Source: CALHKP01 sp963558075 (GTDB taxonomy: Bacteria > Bacillota > Clostridia > Peptostreptococcales > Anaerovoracaceae). From it: a DNA stretch of 64,000 bases. The notes below the pieces were generated by a model that was not told where the DNA came from, searched no databases, and was given only the letters and a program-made list of their open reading frames with translations. This document shows positions 9,874 to 17,999 of the stretch, piece by piece (the stretch's first letter is position 1; each line of letters begins with the position of its first letter). The position numbers and the translations under genes were made by a program. The DNA is taken from the NCBI GenBank assembly GCA_963558075.1, contig CAUWFN010000011.1, positions 1 through 64,000 on the forward strand, given 5' to 3'.

Positions 9874-10015
9874 CGAATCCCCCTTAATCTCTCTTTTATA
9901 TATCAAAAGCCCTCGTCCTTGGGCTGTCCAAAAATTACACTCACTTATATATTTTACCACATTGCATCGCTTTTTTACACCTGTTATATAGCCAATATTA
10001 GACCAAAAACGCAAC

Positions 10016-10042
10016 TGAGGCAGGTTGACGAGACCTGCCTCA
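10016..10042 (-). terminator. Perfect hairpin upstream of pcrA
   Basis: TGAGGCAGGT and ACCTGCCTCA pair perfectly around 7 bases. Leftward it is followed after about 6 bases by TTTTT. It could be a second terminator after the riboswitch or a leader structure of pcrA. Confidence 0.45.
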
Positions 10043-10082
10043 ATATGTAAAAGAATGAAAAGCTTTGGTCCACATCCATTAA

Positions 10083-10110
10083 AAAAGGACTGTGGTTACC
10101 CCACAGCCCG
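10083..10110 (-). terminator. Rho-independent terminator downstream of the cobalamin riboswitch
   Basis: Leftward, GGGCTGTGG ... CCACAGTCC forms a GC-rich stem followed by six T. It lies about 60 bases past the riboswitch B12 box, where an expression-platform terminator would be. Confidence 0.75.
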
Positions 10111-10164
10111 TATTTGCTGTTTAATCACTTCTAATCCGGTTCACCGCCGAATATGAAGATTTAT

Positions 10165-10330
10165 TTTATGCAGGTCTCCTGGCTTACAGTGTATCTCGAT
10201 TATACTCGCCTTCCCGATTTCTCAGTGGCACTTGAGCATCGAACGCTGATTACAGTGGCGGGACCGCACAGGAATTGAACCTGTTTCCCTCTTAGCCTTC
10301 ATCTACAAGATATTGTATCTTAAGGAACAT
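10165..10330 (-). promoter_or_regulatory. Cobalamin (B12) riboswitch with no cobalamin gene behind it
   Basis: Reading leftward, the conserved features appear in order: GGGAA with CAGGTTCAATTCCTG, then GCGGTCCCGCCACTGTAA, then TGCCACTG, GGGAAGGC, and the B12 box AAGCCAGGAGACCTGC near 10170-10185. This is the standard aptamer for adenosylcobalamin. Downstream in its own direction come a terminator, another hairpin and then pcrA; no cobalamin transport or synthesis gene follows within this window. The aptamer call is firm; what it now controls is not. Confidence 0.93.
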
Positions 10331-10570
10331 AAAATTTTATTAAGCTACACTATTATTATATACCATCTCTTTAATAAGTCAATCAAAACCGATGCACTTT
10401 TAGCAAAACAATTATTAAAAAAATGTTTCTCAAACTTCTTTTATGAATCGTTTTTATGTAAATTCTCTTTCTTGGATTTTGTATACATTATTTATTTTTC
10501 ATCATATAATATACGTAACCGTGCGCACATTGTATATTTTCAAATAATCGTAAAAATTGAATTAACACTC
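10331..10570. other. AT-rich intergenic stretch between riboswitch and transposase-like gene
   Basis: No supported gene. An open frame on the plus strand here overlaps the riboswitch and the next promoter, has no ribosome binding site and looks like chance. Confidence 0.6.
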
Positions 10571-10599
10571 TTTAAAAAGACATTTTATTTTGATATACT
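10571..10599 (+). promoter_or_regulatory. Promoter of the transposase-like gene
   Basis: TTTAAA (10571-10576), 17 bases, TATACT (10594-10599). It lies 46 bases before the proposed start. Confidence 0.55.
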
Positions 10600-10644
10600 A
10601 ATACTAATCTAGACTTTAATATGGCACAGGAGGGAGCAAATAAG

Positions 10645-12336
10645 ATGTTTTTAATCAAGGAAAAAAGAAAAAACGGAACCTATTTAAGTATCGTCCAGTC
10701 ATATAGAGATCCAGTAACAAAAGCAACTAAACGCAAAAGAATAAAAAATATTGGTTATCTGGAAGACCTGGAAAAAGAGTATGACGATCCTATCGCACAT
10801 TTTCAACAAGTCGCAAAAGAAATGAGTGAAGAATACGCCGCAGAAACGAAACCTATTCAGGTTGCTCTTGATCAATCTAAATCTCTGGAACCGGGCATAG
10901 ACCTGACTAAGAACCTTGGATACACCGCCCTATCGGCCTTGTATCACGAACTTAAAATCAATGTTTTTTTTAGAGGTAGGCAACGTGACCTTGATATTGA
11001 CTACAATCTGAACAGCATAATGAAACTTCTGGTATACGGAAATATCCTGTATCCAGGCAGTATCAGACATATCTACAATCGCCGCAACCTCTTCTTTGAC
11101 AAAATGGAGTTTTCGCTAGAAGATATCTACGATTCATTTAGATATCTAAAGCAGTACAAAGTCCAGCTTCAGCGCTGGATGTACAAGTACACATTAGAAA
11201 CATACAAATGCAAAACAGACAAAGTATATTACTACATCACTAAACAGTATTTTGAACCCGAACTTCAGAAGCTTTCATCAGACAGACGAACAGACCCTAT
11301 TGTTCAGCTAGATTTAATCACAGACACAAGATACATACCTCTTTCATACGAGGTTTCTTCTCGCGCTCCGTCTGATATACTTACTGTCAAAGCGAGTATA
11401 GCAAAGCGTCTTAGAGAGATGAAGGCAAAGGACATCGTCCTTATTGGAGATAACGGCATAAATAGCCCTGACAATCTATACAATCTGATTGCAGGAGGCT
11501 ACGGATACATAGTTCAGCAGAGTCTAAGAACTGCCGAAAAAGACATCAAAGACTTCGTCCTAAAAGAGCAAGGATATATCCATTTCGGCACATGCTCCAA
11601 GCTGAAGTCAAGAATAATAACACGAACAATCAAAGTAACAACACCGGACGGAAAAAAGAAGAACGTCCAGATAAAAGAAAAGCAGATTGCATTTTATAAC
11701 CAGAAATATGCAAGATGTGTATTATCACAGCGAGAAGACATGCTACTCAAGGCAAATGATCTAATCGCAGCTCCAGGAACCTTTGATGCTCAGTCAGGCT
11801 CATCTAAGCATGCTAAAACTTCAGCAGGAGATTGCTCAGCTAAGCTAAACAACGTCAAAATTCCTATGAGAATAAACGAAGAACAACTAAAAGAAGAAGA
11901 AAAGTACGATGGCTACTACTTCTTCCTGACAAGCGAAATAGAAGAGGATGATTTTGTTCTTCTAAACGCATACAGCAGATTATGGGAAACTCAGTCAAAC
12001 TTCGACTATACCAATAATATCCATGACCTGCCTAAGACTCTCACAAGAGAAAATCATTTGCATTCCCACTACCTAACTCATTTCGTTTCCCTAGTGATTA
12101 CTAGAATTCTTGAGTCAAAGGTTGATCACAAGTATTCTCTTGACCAACTTGTCAAGAGCCTATACAAATGCACCTGTGTGCATATAGAGGATAACAACTA
12201 TGTTCAGTGTTACTTTGATACTATACTAGATGACATAGGTCAAAGCATAGGTGTCGATTTTTCTAAACGTTACGGAACTCTCTGTAAAATAAAAGAAAAT
12301 ATCGCAATAACCAAGAAAAAACAAGACCACAATTAA
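10645..12336 (+). CDS. IS1634/IS4-like transposase-derived protein, catalytic residues lost
   Basis: The whole 563-residue reading frame follows clostridial IS1634-type transposases, but two of the three DDE acidic positions appear changed. The first motif, usually YYDVT, reads YYYITKQYFE (D to Y). The second Asp is kept (IGDNGINSPDN). The last motif, usually LWxIEESFxxxK, reads LWETQSNFDYTN (E to Q, K to N). The frame is undamaged and has its own promoter and AGGAGGG at 10628-10634, which favours the ATG at 10645 over 10621. I found no terminal inverted repeats or target duplication. Either it is a decayed IS remnant that happens to remain open, or a domesticated protein. Confidence 0.75.
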   Translation: MFLIKEKRKNGTYLSIVQSYRDPVTKATKRKRIKNIGYLEDLEKEYDDPIAHFQQVAKEMSEEYAAETKPIQVALDQSKSLEPGIDLTKNLGYTALSALYHELKINVFFRGRQRDLDIDYNLNSIMKLLVYGNILYPGSIRHIYNRRNLFFDKMEFSLEDIYDSFRYLKQYKVQLQRWMYKYTLETYKCKTDKVYYYITKQYFEPELQKLSSDRRTDPIVQLDLITDTRYIPLSYEVSSRAPSDILTVKASIAKRLREMKAKDIVLIGDNGINSPDNLYNLIAGGYGYIVQQSLRTAEKDIKDFVLKEQGYIHFGTCSKLKSRIITRTIKVTTPDGKKKNVQIKEKQIAFYNQKYARCVLSQREDMLLKANDLIAAPGTFDAQSGSSKHAKTSAGDCSAKLNNVKIPMRINEEQLKEEEKYDGYYFFLTSEIEEDDFVLLNAYSRLWETQSNFDYTNNIHDLPKTLTRENHLHSHYLTHFVSLVITRILESKVDHKYSLDQLVKSLYKCTCVHIEDNNYVQCYFDTILDDIGQSIGVDFSKRYGTLCKIKENIAITKKKQDHN

Positions 12337-12349
12337 AAAAAGCATTATA

Positions 12350-12392
12350 AAATGACGTTTCAGTAACAATTATGATTACTGAAACGTCATTT
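12350..12392. terminator. 17-bp perfect inverted repeat after the transposase-like gene
   Basis: AAATGACGTTTCAGTAA (12350-12366) pairs perfectly with 12376-12392 around 9 bases. It lies 14 bp past the stop. It probably terminates transcription, although the T-run is short. Confidence 0.6.
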
Positions 12393-12447
12393 AAATTTAA
12401 TTTTATACTAAATAAGTATGATTATCTATATCTAATTCTTTAGTAAA

Positions 12448-12485
12448 GATGCGAGAAAGCTTCCTCTTATTATTTATCTCGCATC
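12448..12485 (-). terminator. Hairpin terminator of the small membrane gene
   Basis: GATGCGAGA (12448-12456) pairs with TCTCGCATC (12477-12485) around 20 bases. It begins two bases past the leftward stop codon and is followed leftward by TTTACT. Confidence 0.5.
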
Positions 12486-12487
12486 CT

Positions 12488-12778
12488 CTATAATAACATA
12501 ATCAAGATTTCTATTGGCGAAAGGTAAATGTCCCATTTAAATATAATGCTTTTCTTTGACTCTTCAGAGTTATTATTACGCATAATATATCCTCTCCTGC
12601 AGCCAAACAAAGCTATTATATATAAAATAACAAGAATCAGTCTGTAAGCTATATGAATATTTAGAAGTCCACCTAATTTTGCAATAATTAAAAATGTAAA
12701 GATTCCCTCGTATGCAAAACAAATCTTTAGACGTACTTCAGGAGAGATTTTTTCGTATGCCTTTTTTAAAAAATCCAT
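12488..12778 (-). CDS. Small membrane protein of unknown function
   Basis: Not recognised. The 96 residues contain two or three hydrophobic stretches (about 20-35, 43-58 and the C-terminus PIEILIMLL) and a charged stretch RNNNSEESKKS. AAAGGGG lies about 10 bases before the ATG, which supports a real gene. It stands alone between a transposase-like gene and a divergent small membrane gene, and low GC suggests an accessory region. Confidence 0.55.
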   Translation of the reverse strand: MDFLKKAYEKISPEVRLKICFAYEGIFTFLIIAKLGGLLNIHIAYRLILVILYIIALFGCRRGYIMRNNNSEESKKSIIFKWDIYLSPIEILIMLL

Positions 12779-12963
12779 TTTAGTACACCCCTTTCAAACA
12801 CTAAGGTAATATGTGACTTTGACACATGATGGATTAAAACGAAGTTGTAAACCGAGTCATTATTTTGATTTTTCTTAATTATAACATTTTTTCTGAGGAG
12901 TAAATAGTTATTACTCAAAAGACATAGATTAGCAAGGAATGATATTTTTAGGATATTCGTAAT

Positions 12964-12998
12964 TAGCCACGTCAAAATCAAGCTAAATGTAGTGGCTA
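12964..12998. repeat. Inverted repeat TAGCCAC-N21-GTGGCTA
   Basis: Perfect 7-bp arms lie between two divergent small membrane genes. It could be an operator. The spacing is close to, but not the same as, the 22-base hairpins near 42 kb. Confidence 0.4.
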
Positions 12999-13009
12999 CA
13001 TATAACTTA

Positions 13010-13038
13010 TTGACACATATATGTACGTTATGATATAT
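13010..13038 (+). promoter_or_regulatory. Promoter of the 67-residue membrane protein gene
   Basis: TTGACA (13010-13015), 17 bases, ATATAT (13033-13038). The -10 is imperfect. Confidence 0.45.
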
Positions 13039-13095
13039 ATATATTGTCAGAACTTTGCGTCAAAGGATTTTGCACTTATGAAGGGTGGTGTAGCT

Positions 13096-13299
13096 ATGAA
13101 CAAAAGAGCTGTGATTGCACTCGTCTTATTTATCCCGATAGTAATAAGCTTTGGTTTGCTTCTTTTTGCAAGTGTTAGGGGCTGGGATTCATCTACATGT
13201 GAAAAAATTGAGACTATCGCATGGATTTCTTTGATACCTGATTCAGTAGTTTGGCTTTACTGGATGTGGTTAGATTTCAAGGATAGACACCAAAAATAA
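13096..13299 (+). CDS. Small two-helix membrane protein
   Basis: Not recognised. The 67-residue protein (MNKRAVIALVLFIPIV...) has two transmembrane segments, about residues 5-26 and 41-58, and a charged C-terminus FKDRHQK. The ATG at 13096 is preferred over the upstream in-frame start at 13021 because AAGGGTGGTG lies just before it and the earlier part is AT-rich promoter sequence. A strong terminator follows. Confidence 0.55.
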   Translation: MNKRAVIALVLFIPIVISFGLLLFASVRGWDSSTCEKIETIAWISLIPDSVVWLYWMWLDFKDRHQK

Positions 13300-13310
13300 A
13301 TATAATTACA

Positions 13311-13348
13311 AAAAAAAGGTAGAACAGCGGGTTGTTCTACCTTTTTTT
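13311..13348. terminator. Bidirectional terminator between the small membrane gene and groEL
   Basis: AAAAAAAGGTAGAACA pairs with TGTTCTACCTTTTTTT around six bases, with A- and T-runs on both sides, serving the convergent genes. Confidence 0.85.
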
Positions 13349-13419
13349 CTCTACCTATTTTAGGATTATGAGAAAGGATATTAAAAGCAACTTATTGCTT
13401 CCCATATGGGCATGTCCTA

Positions 13420-15051
13420 TTACATCATACCGTCCATTCCACCGCCTGCTGGTAGCATTTTGTCTAGTGGATTTTCAGTTTTGATGTCTGTGATACCAGC
13501 TTCTGTTGTCAGCAGCATTGATGATGCTGATGAAGCGTTCTGGATTGCAGATCTTGTAACTTTTACAGGGTCTACGATTCCATCGCCAATCATATCAACA
13601 TACTCTTCTGTCTTAGCATTGAAACCAACGCCAACAGGTCTTTCTTTAACTGCTGATACTACAACGCTTCCTTCAAAGCCAGCATTTTCGGCAATCTGTC
13701 TTACTGGTTCTTCAAGAGCTCTTAGGATAATCTTTGCTCCTGTTCTCTCGTCACCTTCTAGTGTGTCTGCGTATGCTGCAACTGCAGGGATTGTATCACA
13801 AAGTGCTACTCCACCGCCTGCAACGATACCTTCTTCTACTGCCGCTTTTGTCGCATTTAATGCGTCTTCTATTCTAAGTTTTCGTTCTTTCAGTTCTGTT
13901 TCTGTAGCCGCACCAACTTTGATAACTGCTACGCCACCTGCAAGTTTAGCAAGTCTTTCCTGGAATTTTTCTTTTCCGAAATCATCTTCAGTCTGATCCA
14001 TCTGCTGTCTGATTGAGTTAATTCTCAGCTTAAGATCTTCTTTTGATCCTGCACCGTTGATGATAACAGTTCTTTCCTTGTACACTTTTACTGTCTGAGC
14101 TGTTCCAAGCATGTCTAGTGTAGCTTCTCTTAGGTCATATCCAAGCTCTTCGCTGATTACTGTACCGCCTGTAAGAATAGCGATATCTTCAACTAGAGCC
14201 TTTCTTCTTTCACCAAAGCCAGGAGCCTTTACAGCAACTACGTCAATGATTCCTCTAATCTTGTTAACAACAAGTGTTGCAAGAGCTTCGCCTTCGATAT
14301 CGTCTGCGATAATCAGAAGCTTACGTCCCTGTTTTGCAACCTGTTCAAGAATTGGAAGTAGGTCATGAATTGTTGTGATCTTCTTGTCAGTCATTAGGAT
14401 ATAAGGGTTTTCCTGTACAGCTTCCATCTTGTCATTGTTTGTTACCATGTATGGTGAAAGGTATCCTTTGTCAAACTGCATTCCTTCTACAACGTCCAGT
14501 TCAGTTCCCATTGACTTTGATTCTTCAACGGTGATAACACCGTCTTTACCTACTTTGTCCATTGCATCTGCAATTAGTTTTCCGATATAGTCATCTGCTG
14601 CTGAAACTGACGCAACCTGCGCGATGCTTTCTTTTGTTTCAACAGGTTTTGAGTTCTTAAGAATTTCTTTTACTGCTACATCTACAGCTCCCTGGATTCC
14701 CTTTTTCAGTACCATTGGGTTTGCTCCTGCAGCAACGTTTTTGAAACCTTCTCTGATTATAATCTGAGCAAGAAGTGTTGCAGTTGTAGTTCCATCACCT
14801 GCTACATCGTTTGTCTTTGTAGCAACTTCCTTTACTAGCTGTGCGCCAAGGTTTTCGATTCCGTCGTCAAGCTCAATTTCCTTTGCGATTGATACACCAT
14901 CATTAGTTACTAGTGGTGGTACGAATGCCTTGTCGATAAGTACGTTTCTACCTTTAGGTCCAAGTGTGATTTTTACTGTATCTGCAAGCTTATCAACACC
15001 TGCCTGCAGTCTTCTTCTTGCGTTTTCTCCATAAACAATTTCTCTTGCCAT
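13420..15051 (-). CDS. groEL: Chaperonin GroEL (Hsp60)
   Basis: ATP-driven cytosolic folding chamber, working with GroES. The 543 residues have the expected length. VTLGPKGRNV and NDGVSIAKEIEL lie in the equatorial domain, GDGTTTATLLAQ (about 85-96) is the ATP site, and the C-terminus ends in a Gly/Met repeat (GGGMDGMM). GGAGG precedes the ATG. It follows groES by 39 bp in one operon. Confidence 0.98.
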   Translation of the reverse strand: MAREIVYGENARRRLQAGVDKLADTVKITLGPKGRNVLIDKAFVPPLVTNDGVSIAKEIELDDGIENLGAQLVKEVATKTNDVAGDGTTTATLLAQIIIREGFKNVAAGANPMVLKKGIQGAVDVAVKEILKNSKPVETKESIAQVASVSAADDYIGKLIADAMDKVGKDGVITVEESKSMGTELDVVEGMQFDKGYLSPYMVTNNDKMEAVQENPYILMTDKKITTIHDLLPILEQVAKQGRKLLIIADDIEGEALATLVVNKIRGIIDVVAVKAPGFGERRKALVEDIAILTGGTVISEELGYDLREATLDMLGTAQTVKVYKERTVIINGAGSKEDLKLRINSIRQQMDQTEDDFGKEKFQERLAKLAGGVAVIKVGAATETELKERKLRIEDALNATKAAVEEGIVAGGGVALCDTIPAVAAYADTLEGDERTGAKIILRALEEPVRQIAENAGFEGSVVVSAVKERPVGVGFNAKTEEYVDMIGDGIVDPVKVTRSAIQNASSASSMLLTTEAGITDIKTENPLDKMLPAGGGMDGMM

Positions 15052-15090
15052 TTTAATATCCTCCTAGTTTATAATTTTTGCTCTACTGTT

Positions 15091-15363
15091 TTAACCCACT
15101 ACAGCTAGCAGATCTTTGAAATCCATAATTGTGTAAGTTTCGCCTTCAAAGCTGATTTCTGTTCCTGCATATGGTGCAAATACTACCTTGTCTCCCGGTT
15201 TTACTTCGATGTCTGATTCACCTTTGCCAACAGCGATTACTTCTGCCACCTGTGGCTTTTCCTTTGCAGCGCTTGTCAGAATGATTCCGCCTGATGTTTT
15301 TTCTTCCGCTTCAAGCTTTTTGAGCACTGCTCTTTCTCCAATCGGTTTAATTCCAAAGCTCAT
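15091..15363 (-). CDS. groES: Co-chaperonin GroES (Hsp10)
   Basis: Forms the heptameric lid of GroEL. The 90 residues include the mobile loop (EKTSGGIILTSAAKEKPQ, about 20-37) and PGDKVVFAPYAGTEI. First gene of the operon, with AGGAGG before the ATG. I saw no CIRCE element (TTAGCACTC-N9-GAGTGCTAA) upstream, so HrcA control is not evident; a palindrome-rich leader is there instead. Confidence 0.97.
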   Translation of the reverse strand: MSFGIKPIGERAVLKKLEAEEKTSGGIILTSAAKEKPQVAEVIAVGKGESDIEVKPGDKVVFAPYAGTEISFEGETYTIMDFKDLLAVVG

Positions 15364-15689
15364 TTTAATATCCTCCTAAAATGTATGTTTATTCCAGGCT
15401 AGTGAATGAACAAAGTCACTCGCCCAGTATATGTGAACTGTATATTTATACAGTTTCGCCCTTTCAGCGATTCAATACATAATTCATATGAAGCCATATA
15501 AATTATGTATTGCCCGGTTACTCGGCAATAAAAATGAATTTGTGAAAACAGTAAAACGAGTGTGGATTAAAAAGATATAGGTATGAAAGACATAACTGAA
15601 CTATGTATGTTTTAGTATGTATTTTATACTGCTTTCACAATTCACATATATGTAATATAAGATGCTGTCTTACTTACTAGCTGTCTCTA
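15364..15689. other. Palindrome-rich intergenic region before groES
   Basis: No gene. It contains a 10-bp terminal inverted repeat TATATGTGAA (15428-15437 and 15641-15650) enclosing several nested palindromes: a 17-bp hairpin with one mismatch and a four-base loop (15474-15490/15495-15511), TTGCC/GGCAA (15510-15528), CTGTAT/ATACAG (15438-15453), and GAATT-T-GTGAAA..CAGTA (15536-15553/15627-15645). The groES promoter must lie here; TTGAAT near 15469-15474 with TATA sequence near 15444-15450, leftward, is a possible but poorly spaced candidate. Confidence 0.6.
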
Positions 15690-16103
15690 TTACGCCTCTA
15701 GCATACTTCTAAGAAGCGGTGTTAGAGGTCTGCTCTTACGGTTTGCTGTATCATATCCAACATAAACACTTTCTGCTACTACGATAGGTTCCTCGTCACC
15801 TTCTCTGTAAATGTCGAACCCTAGAGTGAAGCTTCTTTCGCCTACTCTCACTACTTTGATGCCTATCTCAAGAAGGTCTCCTTCGAATGCGCTAGAATTG
15901 TATTCGATAGTTGTCTTTTTGTGGCAAACCTCTGAATCGTACTTTTCCGATAAATCTTTGTATGTGTATCCCTTTGATCTTACAAATGATTCAAATGCCA
16001 CATCAGTATATACGATGTAGTTTCCGTTATACACAACGCCCTGCTGGTCCACTTCTCCATATCTTACTCTAACAGGACAAAAGAATATACAATCTTCTCT
16101 CAT
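15690..16103 (-). CDS. Acyl-CoA thioesterase (4HBT/YbgC-like hotdog fold)
   Basis: Hotdog-fold thioesterase expected to release CoA from an acyl thioester. The 137 residues carry the YbgC/FcbC active-site motif VRYGEVDQQGVVYNGNY (about 13-29) with Asp20 as the likely catalytic residue. GGAGG lies about 8 bases before the ATG. It is the last gene of the CaiA/CaiB-like cluster, 33 bp after the transporter, so it may hydrolyse the end-product CoA ester or rescue CoA. The substrate is inferred only from context. Confidence 0.85.
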   Translation of the reverse strand: MREDCIFFCPVRVRYGEVDQQGVVYNGNYIVYTDVAFESFVRSKGYTYKDLSEKYDSEVCHKKTTIEYNSSAFEGDLLEIGIKVVRVGERSFTLGFDIYREGDEEPIVVAESVYVGYDTANRKSRPLTPLLRSMLEA

Positions 16104-16136
16104 AAATTTACCTCCAATTACGATTCTATTTATTGT

Positions 16137-17747
16137 TTAGGCCTCTGCCTCCTGCGGTTCAGTTTCCTTTGCCGCATATTCTGCTCTTTCCTCTGCATCT
16201 CTAAGAGCTATGTTTTTAGCATGAAGCCCTGTTATGCTGTCTTTTTTCAGCCATTTTAACAATCCAATTTCTACACCAACAAGGATTACCATGAACGGTG
16301 CTGAGATGATGATAGCAACCTGCTTGATTACATCGAATCCGGATCCTGACAGGATAATGCACATTGGTATTACTGCCAGTAGTACACACCAGAATACTCT
16401 CAGACCCATCTTTGGAGTTCCTTTTTTAGTTACTGTCTCAGCAAGTGCAAGTGACGCTGAGTCCATTGATGGTGCAACAAAACCGATAATTAGGAATAGA
16501 ACGATTACTGGAAGAACTTTTGCTCCAAGAGGAAGAACCTCCAGAATGTCGAAGATAGCTGCATCTCCTACGCCGCTGTTTACTAGTGATACTACGTCTA
16601 CTTTTCCGTCTAGGAATGCTTTGATTGAGAAGCTTCCATCGATACCAAAGATAAACCAGCCGCCTGCTGTCATACCAAAGATTGTTGCTACAGCAACTTC
16701 TCTAATTGTTCTGCCCTTTGACACTTTGGCAATGAATATACCCATAAGTGCTACGTAATTCAGGTAGAAAGCGTTGAAGTAAATTGTCCAGCTTTCTGGG
16801 AATCCTGAATTTTCTATCGGATCTGTGAATAAACTCATTCTTGGAATGTTCTGGAACATATGTCCAAGTGAGTTAACGATATTTTTGAGGATAAATGTTG
16901 TAGGTCCTGCGAACAGAACGTACAGTAAGAATACTCCGCAAAGTAATGCTGCTGCATCACTAAGCACTTTCATACCTTTCTGTGTTCCAAGGTATGATGT
17001 AAATGTATACACACAAGCGATAACAACGATTACGCCTATCTGTACAACTGGTGTAGCTTCAATACCGAACAGCTGCTTCAGGCCACCTGTAGCCATTGGC
17101 ACTGCTAAACCGAGAGATGAACTTAGTGCTCCCAGTATTCCGAAAATTACAAGGAAGTCTATAACTTTACCGATTGCTGACTTTCCTTTTACTTTTTCTC
17201 CAAGCATAGCACTGCAGACCGCACTAGTCTGGAATGACGGTACTTTCTTGATATATACAGCGTATGCGATTGCTACACCCATTACTGTATACATTGCCTG
17301 GTTAACCATTCCCCAGTGGAAGAACTGGTATCCCAGTGATGATTCTAATGCCAGCGTACTCTTTGGTTCCATTCCAAGGCCTGGTGCTTCGTAGTAGCAC
17401 GCCCACTCTGTGAATGACCAGTATAGAGCTGCTGATGCAAGTGATGCTAGAAGCATCATTGCTACATAACTGAATGTTGAATACTAAGGTTTGCAGTCGC
17501 CTAGTCTTACTTTTCCGTATTTACCAAGGCCGAGGTACAAACCTACTAAAAATGTTCCAAATGCTACAACTTCAAAGATCGGTCCCATTACAGAACTCAT
17601 CTTGTTGAATACGCTGCCAATAGCGCTCACAGTTGACTCTGGATTGATAATCATGAAAATGATAAACAGTCCCAGTATTACTACACTGGCTATGATAAGT
17701 CCAATTTCAATATTTCCTGAATTCTTTTTGTTAACGGGTTTTTCCAT
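16137..17747 (-). pseudogene. BCCT-family (CaiT-like) betaine/carnitine transporter with in-frame amber codon
   Basis: Secondary transporter of the betaine/choline/carnitine family. Read through, it would be 536 codons with about twelve helices, aligning over its length with E. coli CaiT. Codon 88 is TAG (17484-17486), after GDCKP and before YSTFSYVAMM, where the family has Glu. The frame continues without other stops. An ATG (17459) follows within 30 bases but has no ribosome binding site and would drop the first two helices. The ATG at 17747 follows AGGAGG. The BCCT signature (WTxxFWxWW) reads WTIYFNAFY here, so three tryptophans are replaced. A nonsense mutation or sequencing error is most likely; amber read-through is possible but not supported. 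Confidence 0.8.
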
Positions 17748-17897
17748 AGGCACCTCCTATACAAGGTGTGAAAGCAAATAGTAATTTAACGTCCTCTCTA
17801 GTTATGGATTACTGCTATACATTACACTTTTACCCGGTATAAGCTTGTCTTCCCTTATTCAATTTGCCTGATACACCCTGCTTATGCATAATTCCTA

Positions 17898-17932
17898 AAA
17901 ACTGCAAAATGTTTTTCACATTTTGCAGTTAA
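17898..17932 (-). terminator. Terminator between the ferredoxin and BCCT genes
   Basis: AACTGCAAAATG (17900-17911) pairs with CATTTTGCAGTT (17919-17930). Leftward it ends in a T-run (GCAGTTTTTAGG). It should end most transcripts of the enzyme genes, implying that the transporter and thioesterase have their own promoter in 17755-17895. Confidence 0.75.
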
Positions 17933-17999
17933 CTCATGTTATAATTGGATACATTATTAAATATTAAATTTACAGTCACATTAACTTAAATTTTTTTAT

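Noticed and set aside
10313..10612. 99-codon open frame before the transposase-like gene
   Set aside because: It overlaps the riboswitch and promoter and lacks a ribosome binding site.
12766..12981. 71-codon minus-strand open frame
   Set aside because: It overlaps the start of a better-supported gene, has no ribosome binding site and very AT-rich content.
15364..15460. CIRCE operator of groES
   Set aside because: GGCTAGTGA...TCACTCGCC is present at 15397-15424 but does not match the CIRCE consensus or spacing.
17484..17486. Pyrrolysine codon
   Set aside because: TAG ends several ordinary genes in the window, no pyl genes are seen here, and a single GAG-to-TAG change explains the site.
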